Origin: Ditylenchus dipsaci
Lineage: Eukaryota > Nematoda > Chromadorea > Rhabditida > Anguinidae
Length of the DNA: 64,000 nucleotides
Direction of reading: 5' to 3'
NCBI GenBank assembly: GCA_004194705.1
Contig: SADC01001193.1
Coordinates: 1-64,000, forward strand
Part shown: in pieces, positions 9,895 to 21,448 of the stretch
Numbering within the stretch: position 1 is the stretch's first letter
Layout: each line of letters opens with the position of its first letter
The notes under the pieces: generated by a model
What the model was told of the DNA's origin: nothing
Seen by the model: only the letters and a program-made list of their open reading frames with translations
Database searches by the model: none
Position numbers and translations under genes: made by a program

Positions 9895-12800
9895 CTATCC
9901 ACACTTGCATTTCTTGACCCCCCTGTCCTGGCGTTGTCTCTGTTTGGCGTCTAGTCGAACTCCTCCTTGAGATTGTTGAGCATTTGGGGCATTGTGCTGA
10001 GGAGATCTAAGCTTAGCTTCTAACACAAGTTCTGTTACACAGTTGAACATCTTAAGTTAGATATTTTTTATGGAAAGCTGAGAAGTGCTAACGAACCTGT
10101 TCAACATTGAGATTCTCCTTGGCTGAGGTCTCAAAAAGTTTATTCTCATGGAGTCTGCAAACCGTTTGCCATCATTCTCTAACACTACTCTCCGTTCGGG
10201 CTCATCTATCTTGTTTCCGACTGAAATTTTTGCATTAGAGATACAGTAGCGGACAAAAATAATGTAACACCTGTACAAAAATCTAAGTTTTGGTAAAGTT
10301 CTAGTATCTCCTGGCAAAATTTTGTCCGGCAAAAACATTTTAAGTGTATTTTTAAGCAAGGAACATGATTCTGCAAAAAAAATTCATTCTTGAGGGCACA
10401 ATTTCATTCTACAGCCACTTTTTCACGACTAGTCCATTTTTGGGCCGGACAAAAGTAATGTAACACCTTTGATTTTTTAAGGTAGTACTTCGTAGCATAA
10501 CCATTTGCATCAATAACAGCTTCACAATGTAAGCCCTGAATCTTGGCTGCAATTTGGTGGGTCAAACTCTTCTTTTTGATTATTCCGAAAAAAGTTATGC
10601 CCATCAACAAAAAAGTGTCAATTTCTAGTCAAAATAAAGGAAAATCTAAGAAAAATGACTGTTTAGCCATATAAATAATAGCTTTTCTCAAAAAAATGTC
10701 GATGAAAAGATAACATCCATTGCACCATTCGAAAGCTCTTTGATTTCTCCACAAAATGACATGTCGACAGTTTTTTTAGAAAAATACAGGGCTGAGAAAC
10801 GGACGGTTGTATTCAGACAAGACAAAAAAAGGCTAAAAAAAGGCAAAAAGAGAGGTTTTTTACCTTTTTTAACTTCAACCGTCCGTTTCTCAGCCCTGTA
10901 TTTTTCTAAAAAAAACTGTCGACATGTCATTTTGTGGAGAAATCAAAGAGCTTTCGAATGGTGCAATGGATGTTATCTTTTCATCGACATTTTTTTGAGA
11001 AAAGCTATTATTTATATGGCTAAACAGTCATTTTTCTTAGATTTTCCTTTATTTTGACTAGAAATTGACACTTTTTTGTTGATGGGCATAACTTTTTTCG
11101 GAATAATCAAAAAGAAGAGTTTGACCCACCAAATTGCAGCCAAGATTCAGGGCTTACATTGTGAAGCTGTTATTGATGCAAATGGTTATGCTACGAAGTA
11201 CTACCTTAAAAAATCAAAGGTGTTACATTACTTTTGTCCGGCCCAAAAATGGACTAGTCGTGAAAAAGTGGCTGTAGAATGAAATTGTGCCTCAAGAATG
11301 AATTTTTTTTGCAGAATCATGTTCCTTGCTTAAAAATACACTTAAAATGTTTTTGCCGGACAAAATTTTGCCAGGAGATACTAGAACTTTACCAAAACTT
11401 AGATTTTTGTACAGGTGTTACATTATTTTTGTCCGCTACTGTACTTATAAAATTATTGTGCTGCGAAAAATTGTTTACAGATATTTACAGATCTTCTGTT
11501 TTGTGCACAGAACATTAAAAATGGGTTCAGGAAAAGGTAAAAACTGGATTCGAAAAGGGTTTTACTTAAATCTAGTACCAAATAGTTAATTATACTACCA
11601 AAATTTGACTTGTATAAAAAATATTTTTTTTCAATTGGAGTTTTTTTTCGTTGATACATAAGCGTGTAGCCCTGAATCTCAACTTTCTAATAAGGTTCAA
11701 ATTCCCGAAAAAGTATTTTAAAAATCTAAAGATTTCGGTGTTTCAATAAAGTTACTTTTTCGATTAAATCAAATGTTGTGCCTTGACTCCATTGTGCCTT
11801 GACTCCATTGTGCCTTGACTCCACAATACATAAAAAAAACAATCCCAGTAATTCTTTTGCCAGAATAGTGCGAAGTCGAGGTGAAAGGCTTTCGATTGGT
11901 GAATATCGAGCATATGCTCGGCCTACAGTCGACCCTCGAAATAGAACCCACATTAACTGTAAGTTAACTGTACGGCCACAGTTAACGGTTAAAATATGTC
12001 GAGCATATGCTTTAAATCAATCTGCTCGAGCATTTTCACAACTCTAGTCTGAACCAACCAATCCACTTGGATAAAAAATGCAATTTTTTACTTTTTTGGG
12101 TTCCAAACCCTGTTTTCTGGACTAACCAAGGCATGCTAAAGATTGTTTGATAGGGGTAAAATGCCGTTTTCTAGGGTATTTTTTTGAGTTTTGGTGAAAT
12201 CAATTATTTCAGCATACTCAAAAAGCACTCTACAAAACGGTATTTTACCACTATCAAACCATGGTCAGCATGCCCGAGTAAGGCCAGAAAAAATGGTTTG
12301 AAACCAAGGCATTTTTCAACAAAAACAACAGGGAAGACCAAGGCAAAAAACGTGGGCACCTAAAGGTGAATAGGGCCAAACCATGAATAAGGTCATTCAA
12401 AGTTCTAAAAACACCTCGATACCCCCTATCATAGTTTTTCATAGCTGACCCTTGGGCCGTGGGTCATTCCTAAAAATTTTGTTGGCTTTCAGAGCTGGGG
12501 ATCCAGATTCATAAGGAACTTAGGTACGCTCTGCAACAATACGCGCATAATTTTTTTTACCGAAATTACCCCAGATCACAGTCAGGGTCCCTCCCTTGTT
12601 ATACAAATTTGTCGTTTTACTGATATTGAAAAAATTTTCATATGTTTAAGTTCCACTACTGTATAAAATAAACTTTCCCACTATCGGATATAAAAAATAA
12701 AATTTCAGAAACGGACGCAGCACCTTCATAGTGGCCAAGCTATAAAATTAACCTAAAATTTTCTGGACATTGTCACAATTGGACTCAATTTCATGTAGCC

Positions 12801-15800
12801 ACCGCTTCACATTGCTGAATGATTCTCCACTTGTCACGTCATACACTACTAAATTAAAAAATAATACTTGTAAGCCATATTCGCAGAACTTGTTGTAGCC
12901 AAGTATATATTCCTGTGGTGTGCAAAATACTCTTTTACAAGGTTGATTGGCGCCTTTCAGGCGCCTCGATGCAAAAGCAATGAAGTGAATGTCGCTCAAG
13001 AGTCATCTGGTATTTAAATCGTACCACCAGTGCCAAGATTTTTCTTTTTAGCCACCGGCGTCGTCACTCATTTGGCATGCTTACAAAAATGCTCTTTAAT
13101 CGGCCGGACTTCGGTATGTGGTACCGGCTCAAAATGACCGTAAATAATGTTCTAACGGGTGGTCCAAAAGTTCTGTTACAAACTTTGAGACCAATTATTT
13201 ATTGTGTTATCTTATCGTTTGATAAGATTTTGATACCATCTTGTAGCCCGGAATCTCTTCTTTCAAATGGCATATTGCTTTTAGCTTGACTATTTTGGAT
13301 AAGTCACCATTTGGCTCCAAACACTTGCCTGGTCATTTTGAGAAGGTTACCAACGTTTTCATCACTTTAACTGGTCAAATGTTTTATTGAATTTTAAATG
13401 TCACTGCAACATTTTATCACCATGTTGTAGCGCAGCTCAATAGCTACAAAACCATATTACAGAATGCTTTTTGAAGATCTGAGTGTTGAGATATGGCATT
13501 TTGGAAAAAATCAATTTCTTGAAAAAATGACCAAAATGAAAGTTTTTGCCAATTTTTCGGATTTTGGTTATTTTTTAAGAAATTGATTTTTTCCAAAATG
13601 CCATATCTCAACACTCAGATCTTCAAAAAGCATTCTGTAATATGGGTTTTGTAGCTATTGAGCTGCGCTACAACATGGTGACAAAATTTTGTAGTGACGC
13701 TTAAAATTCAACAAAACATTTGACCAGTTAAAGTGATGAAAACGTTGGTAACCTTCTCAAAATGACCAGGCAAGTGTTTGAAGCCAAATGGTGACTTATC
13801 CAAAATAGTCAAGCTAAAAGCAATATGCCATTTGAAAGAAGAGATTCAGGGCTACAAGATGGTATCAAAATCTTATCAAACGATAAGATAACACAATAAA
13901 TAATTGGTCTCAAAGTTTGTAACAGAACTTTTGGACCACCCGTTAAAGCCGTTTTAACCGTTAAAAACGATAGAAAATGCATATAAACGATTCGGAAACC
14001 ACTTTTTAGGTAAAATTTTTTTGACTAAAATTTGACTTTTGCCTTGGGGGACCAAGGTAAACCAACCTGAAGGGGTATCCAGATACCCTAAAAAGATCAG
14101 AACCACAGTGCTTAAGGGTATTCTACTCCGTTTTGTTCACTGGAGCTGGGCAAAAAGAGTCTTTAATGCATTTATGATCAATAGTGTTGCTCGGAATCAT
14201 GTCTAAGGTAAGTGAGTGCGCGCATCTCTAACCCATCAAGCCCCTGCGCCCCCTTCGGGGGCGCAGGGGGCTTGATGGCTTGGGGTTGAGATGCGCACAC
14301 CCACATACCTTAGACACAAATCACTCGAAAGTGACTGTGGTAAAAAATGTATGCATACCAGAGTTTATTTATGCGGTAGGCCCCAGTCAACAAAACTATG
14401 TTCAAATCCCATCTTTTTTGGTATCTGGGTACCCTCCAGACTTAAATTACCTTGGTCCCCCAAGGCAAAAAGCTAAATTTTAGTCAAAAAATTTACCTGA
14501 AAATTGCTTTCCCAATCGTTTTTATGCCTTTTATATTGTTTTTAGCGGTTTAAAATACCGTTAATACCGTAGTTTAGCCCGTTAATCTCATAACTTACTG
14601 ATATGGACAAAAAAGAGACAACAGACATTTAAACTAAAAAGCGGACCTTATTGTTTGGTTTGGGGGAGCACCCTTTTGCACCATATATTTCACCATAAAT
14701 TTTTATATGTTAATCGTGACAATCATAGCAATTATGATAATTCTTATTAGTAATTATAAAAATCGTGCTGATCAAGGTGATTATCAATTTAATCACCATA
14801 ATCAACTTGATCATTATTTAAAAAGATGGCAAAAAGTGGTGCCTCCCAACCTTCTTCCAACCGAATCAGAACCAAAAAAAGCCGTTTTTTCGGCCGCTAT
14901 TCTTTCCGCCACCGAATTGTAGCCCTACTGAAATTGGGGTATTAATTGAGTAAATACAGTGTATATGCATATGCATATATATGGCTACAATCAAGTCAAA
15001 CTAATTGATGACTAACCAATAACACCATGAGTGCCTCGGTAATAACTAAATTCAAGTATTAAAGTTTGGTAAAAAATCTTTAATAAAATATTTACGTGGA
15101 AGTTATTGTGCGAAAGCGTTCCTGTCCAGCTGTGTCTGCAAGACAATAACTTACACTTCTGGCTGATTTAAAAAAAAATACCCCAAATCTGAAGCTTGAT
15201 CTTCTGACCTCTGATAGAAATTGTGCGGATTTTGAAGTCAACCCCAATTGTAGTGATATAGTTGGCTGTAAAAAAGATAAAATAAAAGGTTGCTTTGCTT
15301 ATAAAAAAATATATCTTAAAAGCAATTTTTTTGTAAAATTCAACCTAAAGTCCCCAATGAAGAATTTTTGATATGCCAGATTGTTGCATATACATCCTAT
15401 TTACGATACGATGAACAAGATGACACGCTTAAAATTTCTGATTTTTTCACTTCATTTCAAGAGTTACTGCAAACTTTTGACTATTTAGTAGCACTATTCA
15501 TAACAATCACACAAAGCGTTATATGCCATTTGAAAGCCCAAATGATAGGATTTTAAATGGTGTATTACAGGCCTCGTTGATGATTGCTAAAGGCGGATAA
15601 ACAATAGCATTTTTGAAAAAATGAATTTTCAGAAACTGACTTTTCGTACTTCAAGCAAATTGTACAAAATAACAAAGCTTATAAATCCGGTTTCAGAATT
15701 TTAGTTTTACTTTGTAGGATTATTTTTCATTTTCGGCCTTTGTCTAACCTCATTCACTAAAAAAATTATCAATTAAAAGCTAATAAACCGGGTTTTTGAT

Positions 15801-18800
15801 AGCATAACTTTTTTAGTATTTTAATAGAAAATTTTGAGGAAAAAGGACTTTTATGACAAAAAGGCAGCTTCTAAAAAGCCCTTTTTTCATGATTACCACG
15901 GTTTATCCATGAGTCATCACTAAAGGCGCATTCACAATGAGGAGTCTGTTTGCGGATGCTTAAACAGACTACTCACTAAGAATCTCGGAAACAGAATCCT
16001 CCCTTTTTTCATTGTTTTTCCAAAGTTATTCAGTTGCTGCGGTTTTTTTTCAGTTTCCAGTTGCTTATCTAGTTTCTAACGTCATATAGTTGAGGTTTAG
16101 TGCTACCAAATGAGCCATTGATTAATGGCTCATTTATAAACGCTGTCGTTGTCGTTGGAAAAAATGTTTTATGAAGGCACTTTTACGCCAACGACGACTT
16201 ATTTATAAAAAAATCCAACGACAGCGCCAACGACAACGAAAATTTTTCTTCCAAAGTAGACAAATTTTGCATTTTAAGTCAGAATTTTAAGACTTAACTA
16301 TATTCTCCACACGTTTTCCCTTGAAATCTCGTCTGAGAATGCGAAATTTGTCCAATTTTGAATGAAAAATTTCGTTGTCCTTGGCGTCGTCGTTGGCGTT
16401 GTCGTTGGATTTTTTATAAATAGGTCGTCGTTGTCGTCGTCGCTGGCGAAAAAAAGGGTTTTATAAAAAAAAATATTCCAACGACAACGTTTATGAATGA
16501 GCCATAAGTAAATATTGCTTCAACATTTCAGATAAAGTTTTAAGAATCCGCCTAAGAATTCTAACTCGAAATCGAGTGCGGATGCTTAGGCGGATTGTTT
16601 TTTTTTATCTCAATTTTTTAAAAGGCTCAAATTGTTTTACCCCGCCAAATTACTGATTTACCCGCCAAATTATTTTTTTACCCCGCCAAATTTGAATTTT
16701 GAGCAAAATACTCGTTTACCCCGCCAAATTACTGATTTACCCCGCCAAATTTGAATTTACCCCGCCAAATTTGAATTTTCGGTGAAATACTGCAGTAAAT
16801 TTTGCGGGAATTCAGATTTTATAGTCAAAAATGACTTGGATCGCTCAAAATCCCACCCCCGAGTGGCCAGAAGCCCCTGAAAGTTGGTTTTTTGGGGTTT
16901 ACTAAAGGGGGGGGGTAAACTTTTTGCGAAAAATCGATTGAGCGGATCAGATTTTGGGTCCGACGGGCTCAATCGCTCAGGATTCCACCCTGAACCATTC
17001 TCAACCATCTTAAACCACCCTAAACCATCCCAAACTGCTCCAGACCAGTATCTAACTACCCTAAATCAGTGATTAGGGTGGTTTAAGATGGTTGAGAATG
17101 GTTCAGGGTGAAATTCTGAGCAATTCAGCCGATCGGACTGGAAATCTGATCCGCTCAATCGATTTTTCGCAAAAAGTTTACCCCCTTTAGTAAACCCCCA
17201 AAAAACCAACTTTCAGGGGCTTCTGGCCACTCGGGGTGGGATTTTGAGCGATCCAAGTCATTTTTGACTATAAAATCTGAATTCCCGCAAAATTTACTGC
17301 AGTATTTCACCGAAAATTCAAATTTGGCGGGGTAAATTCAAATTTGGCGGGGTAAATCAGTAATTTGGCGGGGTAAACGAGTATTTTGCTCAAAATTCAA
17401 ATTTGGCGGGGTAAAAAAATAATTTGGCGGGGTAAATCAGTAATTTGGCGGGTAAATTAGTTACAGCCTTTTTTAAAAAACATCTATTTTATCAATAGTT
17501 CAAAAATCGAGTGAGCAAATCAGAAATTTTAAGCTTGCCATCGTGTTAAGCTGTCATAATTAGGATACAATGCAATAAATGTAGCATACAAAAAATTGTG
17601 ATTGGGAACTTAATAAAGGTCCAAAATTTTAAAAAAGTCGAATTTTAGGGTGTTATTAAAGTTATCCAATCGGCTGGTCAATTGTAAATCGATCAATTGG
17701 CCATTCAAAGATCATAGAAATCATCTATTTTTGATTGATTTGTTTTCCTTGCTGTTAAGATATGATAACGTGGAAAAGCACAATGGAAACATTAATAACC
17801 TTTTTTGAATATTTCAATAGTTAAAAACATCACAAAATGTCTTCTAATAGAGTTTTTGTGGGAGGCTTAAATGAGTTGATAACTGATGATGACCTACGCC
17901 AATTTTTTCGTAGATGTCCCAGAATTAAAGAGGTCTTTCGTAGAGTTGACTATGCATTTGTGGTGAGTTCAAAAAACTTGCTATAAATCGCTAAATATCA
18001 TTTTTTGCAGGACTTTGAGGATGTAAATGGAGCAGAAATAGCTATTCGTGAGCTGCACAATACTGTTTTGCGCGGTTGTACAGTCTCAATCACCCCTGCT
18101 TTATACAATAGAGGGGCCGAAGTAGATGTTACCAGCAATTATGATAAAAGGGCCGTTAGCACAGGTCCTTTTAAGTCACGCTTTGTTGAAAAACCAAGTA
18201 ACCCGGTTCCTCTAAGAAGTTTTATCTATTCATCCCACTCTAGAAGAAATATCTCCCCTCTTCCACCAAGTTTGTATTTTCTGCTTATATTGACCTCTAA
18301 AGTCAGTCATTTTAGGGAACAGAACTAGCAGCAAATTTGGTTCCAAAAGTCCACAGCAAACTGGTCTAGCTGTTAAATTGGAAACTTCCTCACCGACACG
18401 GCCATCTACGGATGCAGCCACACAACATGTGGATCAGATATTGCTAGGTACAAAGCTGTAACTTTTGTGTTGATCACTCTAAGATACTCCTGATTACGCT
18501 AACCTTCATTTCAAAAAATGTACTCTTACTATACACACAAACTTTTAGATGGTAACGTCATTCCAAAACCTCCTGCAGAAAATGCTGAGAGAATCGGGCC
18601 TTCTGAACGTGCAAAGCGCCCTAAAGTTACTTCACATCCAAAATTGGTGAAACAAGGGACACCCGTAGAGCAACTAACACTGTCGTGTAAGCTTTTTTTG
18701 ACAATAATATTTAGTATTTTTAATTAATTTTTAGAAATCCAAGCAGATTTGAAATAAAGGGTTGCTTTAGTGACTGTGCACTTGTAGTCGAGGAAAAGGT

Positions 18801-20489
18801 TTTGCATGCTAACAAAAGTGTAAGGTTACTCATTTTTGAAATTCTTAATTTTTCGCAAGACCTATTTAGCTGTTGTCAATCTACTCTGCCAAACTCCACT
18901 CCTTATTCACTTCGACCAAGTCAAGTGAAATCACTCTAAGTGAGGACATTGGCTTAGAAGAATTTCTTGTCCTGCTAGATTTTATCTACCCTTCCAGCAA
19001 GCAAGTCACAGGTTTGCTATATCTTTTTTGATTTAGCAAGTAATATGCTGAAAATTTAAGCAGCTAATTTGGAATGTCTTCTCAGTGTAGCTAACAAATT
19101 AGAGGTTTCGAGTGTCATTGCACAGTGTGAACTATATATGAGCAATGAAGCAGCATGTACCCTCACTTTGACTAAGAAGATTTACTTAGCCCAGCTATAT
19201 GGTCTGCACAGCTTACAGGTAGGTTTTTCGAGAGAAATAATCTATAATTACAGTCGACGCTCTTACTTAAGACACCCCCACTTAGGACAGAAGTTCGTTC
19301 CCACCTCGAGTCCGACACTTTTTTAGCTCTATTTTTTAAAATTTTTTATAGTTCTGTTTTGACAGTCTGGTCCCAAATATCGCAGGGATTCCGATTTTCC
19401 CGATCGTTTTCTAAAAACCCTAAATTTTTGTGCTCTGTAAAAGCAAAAGCTTTTATTTAGGACAGGCTATATCGAAAATACCTGTTTTTAAATAGAGTTT
19501 TGGCTTTTTTAGAGCAAAAACATTGGGATTTTAGAAAACGATCCGCAAAATCAGAATCCTTGCAATATTTGGGACCAGACTGTCAAAATAAAACTAGCAA
19601 AGTTATTAAAAACTTAAGGTAAAAAAATGGGTCAAACCCGGTAAGCGGGCCGGTCCCTTGGCTGTCCTAAGTATGAAAGCGTCGACTGCATATGATTTTA
19701 TAGGCGAACTGCATAAACCAGTGCAACTCCATTGAAAAACTCAAATTGCTGAAGACTGAAGAAGAATATGAGCTACTTGATGGCAACACCATGAGACTTT
19801 TAATTGAGAACGCTACCGCCGATTAGTAAAAGCAACTTGATTTACCCCAATTTTAAGATTCTACAAATATCAAAAATAAATAACGTCGAGTCCCGCTAAC
19901 CCGGCACCCAAAAAGTTCGTTCCCGCCTTGGGTCCGACACTTTTTTAAACCCAATTTTCGAAGTATTTTTTCAATTGTGTTTTTACAGTCTGATAGGAAA
20001 TATCGTGAGGATTCCGATTTTGCCGATCGTTTTTCAAAAACCCAATATTTTTGGCTCTAAAAGACCAAAACCCGCTAACCCGGCACCCTTTTTAAAAATA
20101 TGGTGCCGGGTTAGCGGGGTTTTGGTCTTTTAGAGCCAAAAATATTAGGTTTTTGAAAAACGATCGGCAAAATCGGAATCCTCACGATATTTGCTATCAG
20201 ACTGTAAAAACACAATTGAAAAAATACTTCGAAAATTGGGTTAAAAAAAAGTGTCGGACCCAAGGCGGGAACGAACTTTTTGGGGTGCCGGGTTAGCGGG
20301 ACTCGACTGTATAAGTATTTTGACCAACCTGAAAAAGTGTTATCTGCAAACCGTAGCAATAAACTGCTTTTGCCAACACCTAAAAATTTATTCAGCATTT
20401 GTAAAAAAAATAATTAAATCAGTACCACTATCACCAATTATCAACAGTTTGAAGAGGTGATCATAGTCTCGAGGTCCAGAGGCAGTCAT
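9895..20489 (-). CDS. RAB35: Rab35 small GTPase, 8 exons
   Basis: Exons, high to low: 20489-20426, 20379-20329, 15265-15182, 15135-15096, 15045-15017, 12848-12753, 10220-10097, 10050-9895. The joined product is about 214 residues, the usual Rab35 length. Visible: N-terminal [20 protein letters not shown] (P-loop), switch [14 protein letters not shown], switch [21 protein letters not shown], Rab35-type [11 protein letters not shown] and [12 protein letters not shown] in place of NKND, and a C-terminal LVLEAKL helix. Known role of the family: endocytic recycling and plasma-membrane trafficking. All introns are GT-AG; intron 2 (5 kb) holds the RRM-BTB gene on the other strand, and most large introns hold MITEs. 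Exon 7 needs one extra T in the A/T run at 10133-10137 to stay in frame. The tail reads KKCKCG, not the usual terminal CC. Confidence 0.93.
10244..11441. mobile_element. Tc1-like palindromic MITE, 1.2 kb, in Rab35 intron 6
   Basis: TA on both sides; ends CAGTAGCGGACAAAAATAAT and its complement ATTATTTTTGTCCGCTACTG. The arms are almost perfect complements, so the same 68-residue open frame appears once per arm on opposite strands (10404-10610 and 11076-11282). The arm core (TCTAGTCAAAATAAAG and AATGACTGTTT) is shared with 6,449-7,585. Confidence 0.85.
11777..11822. repeat. Tandem repeat TGTGCCTTGACTCCAT x3
   Basis: Three consecutive near-perfect 16-bp copies within Rab35 intron 6. A pogo/Tigger-like left tip (TACAGTCGACCCTCGAAATA) is visible at 11,930 and the solo module GTAGCCCTGAATCTC at 11,664. 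Confidence 0.7.
12045..12445. repeat. Foldback related to 25,306-25,613
   Basis: AATCCACTTGGAT...GTTTTCTGGACTAACCAAGG on the left against the complementary GCCAGAAAAAATGG...ACCATGG pattern on the right, around TGATAGGGGTAAAATGCCG and CGGTATTTTACCACTATCA. The same lay-out and words occur in the SLC25A51 intron 6 element. Confidence 0.5.
13153..13945. mobile_element. Foldback MITE with TAACGGGTGGTCCAAAAG ends, Rab35 intron 5
   Basis: Left end TAACGGGTGGTCCAAAAGTT pairs with AACTTTTGGACCACCCGTTA; the arms match almost throughout (about 390 bp each). They contain two modules found in other foldbacks: TTGTAGCC(C)GGAATCTC and the GTAGCGCAGCTCAATAGCTA ... GTGTTGAGATATGGCATTTT core, closing on TCAATTTCTTGAAAAAATGA. 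Ends resemble mariner-type termini. Confidence 0.75.
13950..14590. repeat. Foldback enclosing a family-A segment
   Basis: TTTTGCCTTGGGGGACCAAG and GGGGTATCCAGATACCC on the left pair with GGTATCTGGGTACCC and CTTGGTCCCCCAAGGCAAAA on the right. Between them (14,150-14,415) is the family-A repeat also at 120-400. The same GCCTTGGGGGACCAAGG word occurs at 40,890. Confidence 0.6.
16135..16505. repeat. Foldback with GTCGTTGTCGTT arms, copy 1
   Basis: Ends ATGGCTCATTTATAAACG and CGTTTATGAATGAGCCAT. Both arms are built from CGTTG(T/G)CGT words. A second copy with the same ends and the same inner sequence (AAAATTTTGCATTTT) is at 37,998-38,431 in the hydrolase gene. Confidence 0.75.
16624..17468. mobile_element. 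Mutator-like foldback with CCCCGCCAAATTACTGATTT words
   Basis: 10-bp direct repeats TTTTTTAAAA flank it (16,614-16,623; 17,469-17,478). Ends are GGCTCAAATTG and TTAGTTACAGCC. Each arm starts with 4-6 tandem copies of a ~21-bp word (TTTACCCCGCCAAATTACTG), followed by nearly perfect arms to the centre near 17,060. End structure and duplication length match 23,322-23,620 and 47,090-47,544. Confidence 0.75.
17837..19826 (+). CDS. RRM-BTB domain protein, 8 exons, nested in Rab35 intron 2
   Basis: Exons 17837-17962, 18011-18269, 18316-18447, 18549-18684, 18735-18819, 18870-19011, 19061-19218, 19704-19826 join in frame to 386 residues. Residues 1-80 form an RNA-recognition motif: RNP2 VFVGGL at 6-11 and RNP1 DYAFVDFED at 38-46 (split by intron 1). 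A Ser/Thr/Pro-rich linker follows. From residue ~218 lies a BTB fold ([20 protein letters not shown], then [16 protein letters not shown] and [19 protein letters not shown]) with a short helical tail. BTB domains typically mediate dimerisation or Cullin-3 binding; a role linking RNA binding to ubiquitylation is only inference. Exon 7 has a NAGNAG acceptor (19058-19063). Intron 7 holds a pogo/Tigger-like MITE. Intron-exon phases agree throughout, which argues for one gene, not two. Confidence 0.82.
19251..19688. mobile_element. Pogo/Tigger-like MITE d (word CTTACTTAAGACACCCC)
   Basis: Left TA then CAGTCGACGCTCTTACTTAA; right TTGGCTGTCCTAAGTATG then AAAGCGTCGACTG-CA. Inner arms carry the family core (GACAGTCTGGTCCCAAATAT and CCCGATCGTTTTC). 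Lies wholly in intron 7 of the RRM-BTB gene. Confidence 0.8.
19883..20309. mobile_element. Pogo/Tigger-like MITE e (word CCCGCTAACCCGGCACC)
   Basis: Starts GTCGAGTCCCGCTAACCCGG, ends GGGTTAGCGGGACTCGACTG with TA. The same word recurs in both inner arms at 20,070-20,085 and 20,103-20,118. Contains the shared core CAGTCTGATAGGAAATATCG. It lies just 3' of the RRM-BTB gene and next to Rab35 exon 2. Confidence 0.8.
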
Positions 20490-21448
20490 GCGGTTAGGCT
20501 AAGTAGATTAGAGAAACAAAAAGAAACAAACAAAATAGCCCAAGTCGATTATTGTAGTTATTTCGAATAGCTAAAATTTTGTCAAACATTTAATATATGA
20601 TATATTCTTAATATTAAATGAAAAAAATTATTCTCTAATAAATAGTCAAAAAATTTGCATTTTGACTCAAACATGGATCAAAGGGAGTTCATTATTGGAA
20701 TAATCCAGCTCTGACTCCAACTCTGAGTTCTTGAAGGATAAATACTTTTTTGCCTTCTTCTGGTCCTTCCAGAGGGCCAAAGTTGGAGCCAAAAATCATG
20801 ACATCCTGAAGCCAGAGATAAATTTCTCTATAAATTTCTAAATTTCGGTACGCTGTAGCTCAAAGAGAAGGGTTGGCTGTTGAGGATTCGAGAAGTATCG
20901 ACTAGTTTTTGATGCATTGGAAAGTTTTCACCAGCTGCATTTCAAAAAGCCAGACTATTGTTTTTATTAAAAAAATCTATTAAAATTTGCGCTTGTGCAA
21001 AAGTAGGCTAGATTCGCAATAGATAACCGAATTTTTGTTCTCAAAAGCAAAGTTAAACAAAATAAACAACTATAAGCACCAACAAAATTATTACAAAATT
21101 CCAATATTTCATTTTAAAAATAATACTAAGGATGACAAATTCAGCACAAATCAAGCATTGAACAAATTCGCGGTATTTATGTTGTTCTTGTGCAGAAAAA
21201 GGCTGTTTGACACACGGCGCACATAATTACACTCTTTTAAACATGCATTTATTTTTTCAATCAAAAACAACTTTGAAATTCCCACTAATTTATTTATCTG
21301 GCACACCAATGCATTGTTTTTGAACCAACTGAAATTTTGGACTGTAACGTGATTTTGTGAAGCACTAAGTTGGTAGTGAGGGTCTTTGGAAATATGTTGT
21401 TCGGGTGTATTGATTAGCTGATCATAAGACTAGTCCGCTACTACTGGC
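20490..21448. promoter_or_regulatory. Divergent intergenic region, Rab35 / SLC25A51
   Basis: The two start codons lie 960 bp apart and face away from each other, so both promoters must be here. The sequence is AT-rich and, unlike neighbouring intergenic DNA, shows no strong foldback. No TATA box or other site can be named with confidence. Confidence 0.4.

Larger units (their letters stand above)
15266..17836. other. Rab35 intron 2, part upstream of the RRM-BTB gene
   Basis: 15,270-16,130 is AT-rich with no recognisable exon on either strand. 16,135-17,468 holds the two foldbacks listed separately. 17,470-17,836 is the presumed promoter and 5' region of the RRM-BTB gene. Confidence 0.5.

Noticed and set aside
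10404..11282. Two identical 68-codon open frames, one per strand
   Set aside because: They are mirror images produced by the arms of the Tc1-like palindrome, with no similarity to a transposase that I can see.
16640..16780. Regular repeats resembling a CRISPR array
   Set aside because: The words are tandem with mirror copies at the other end of a foldback with target duplications; the context is eukaryotic.
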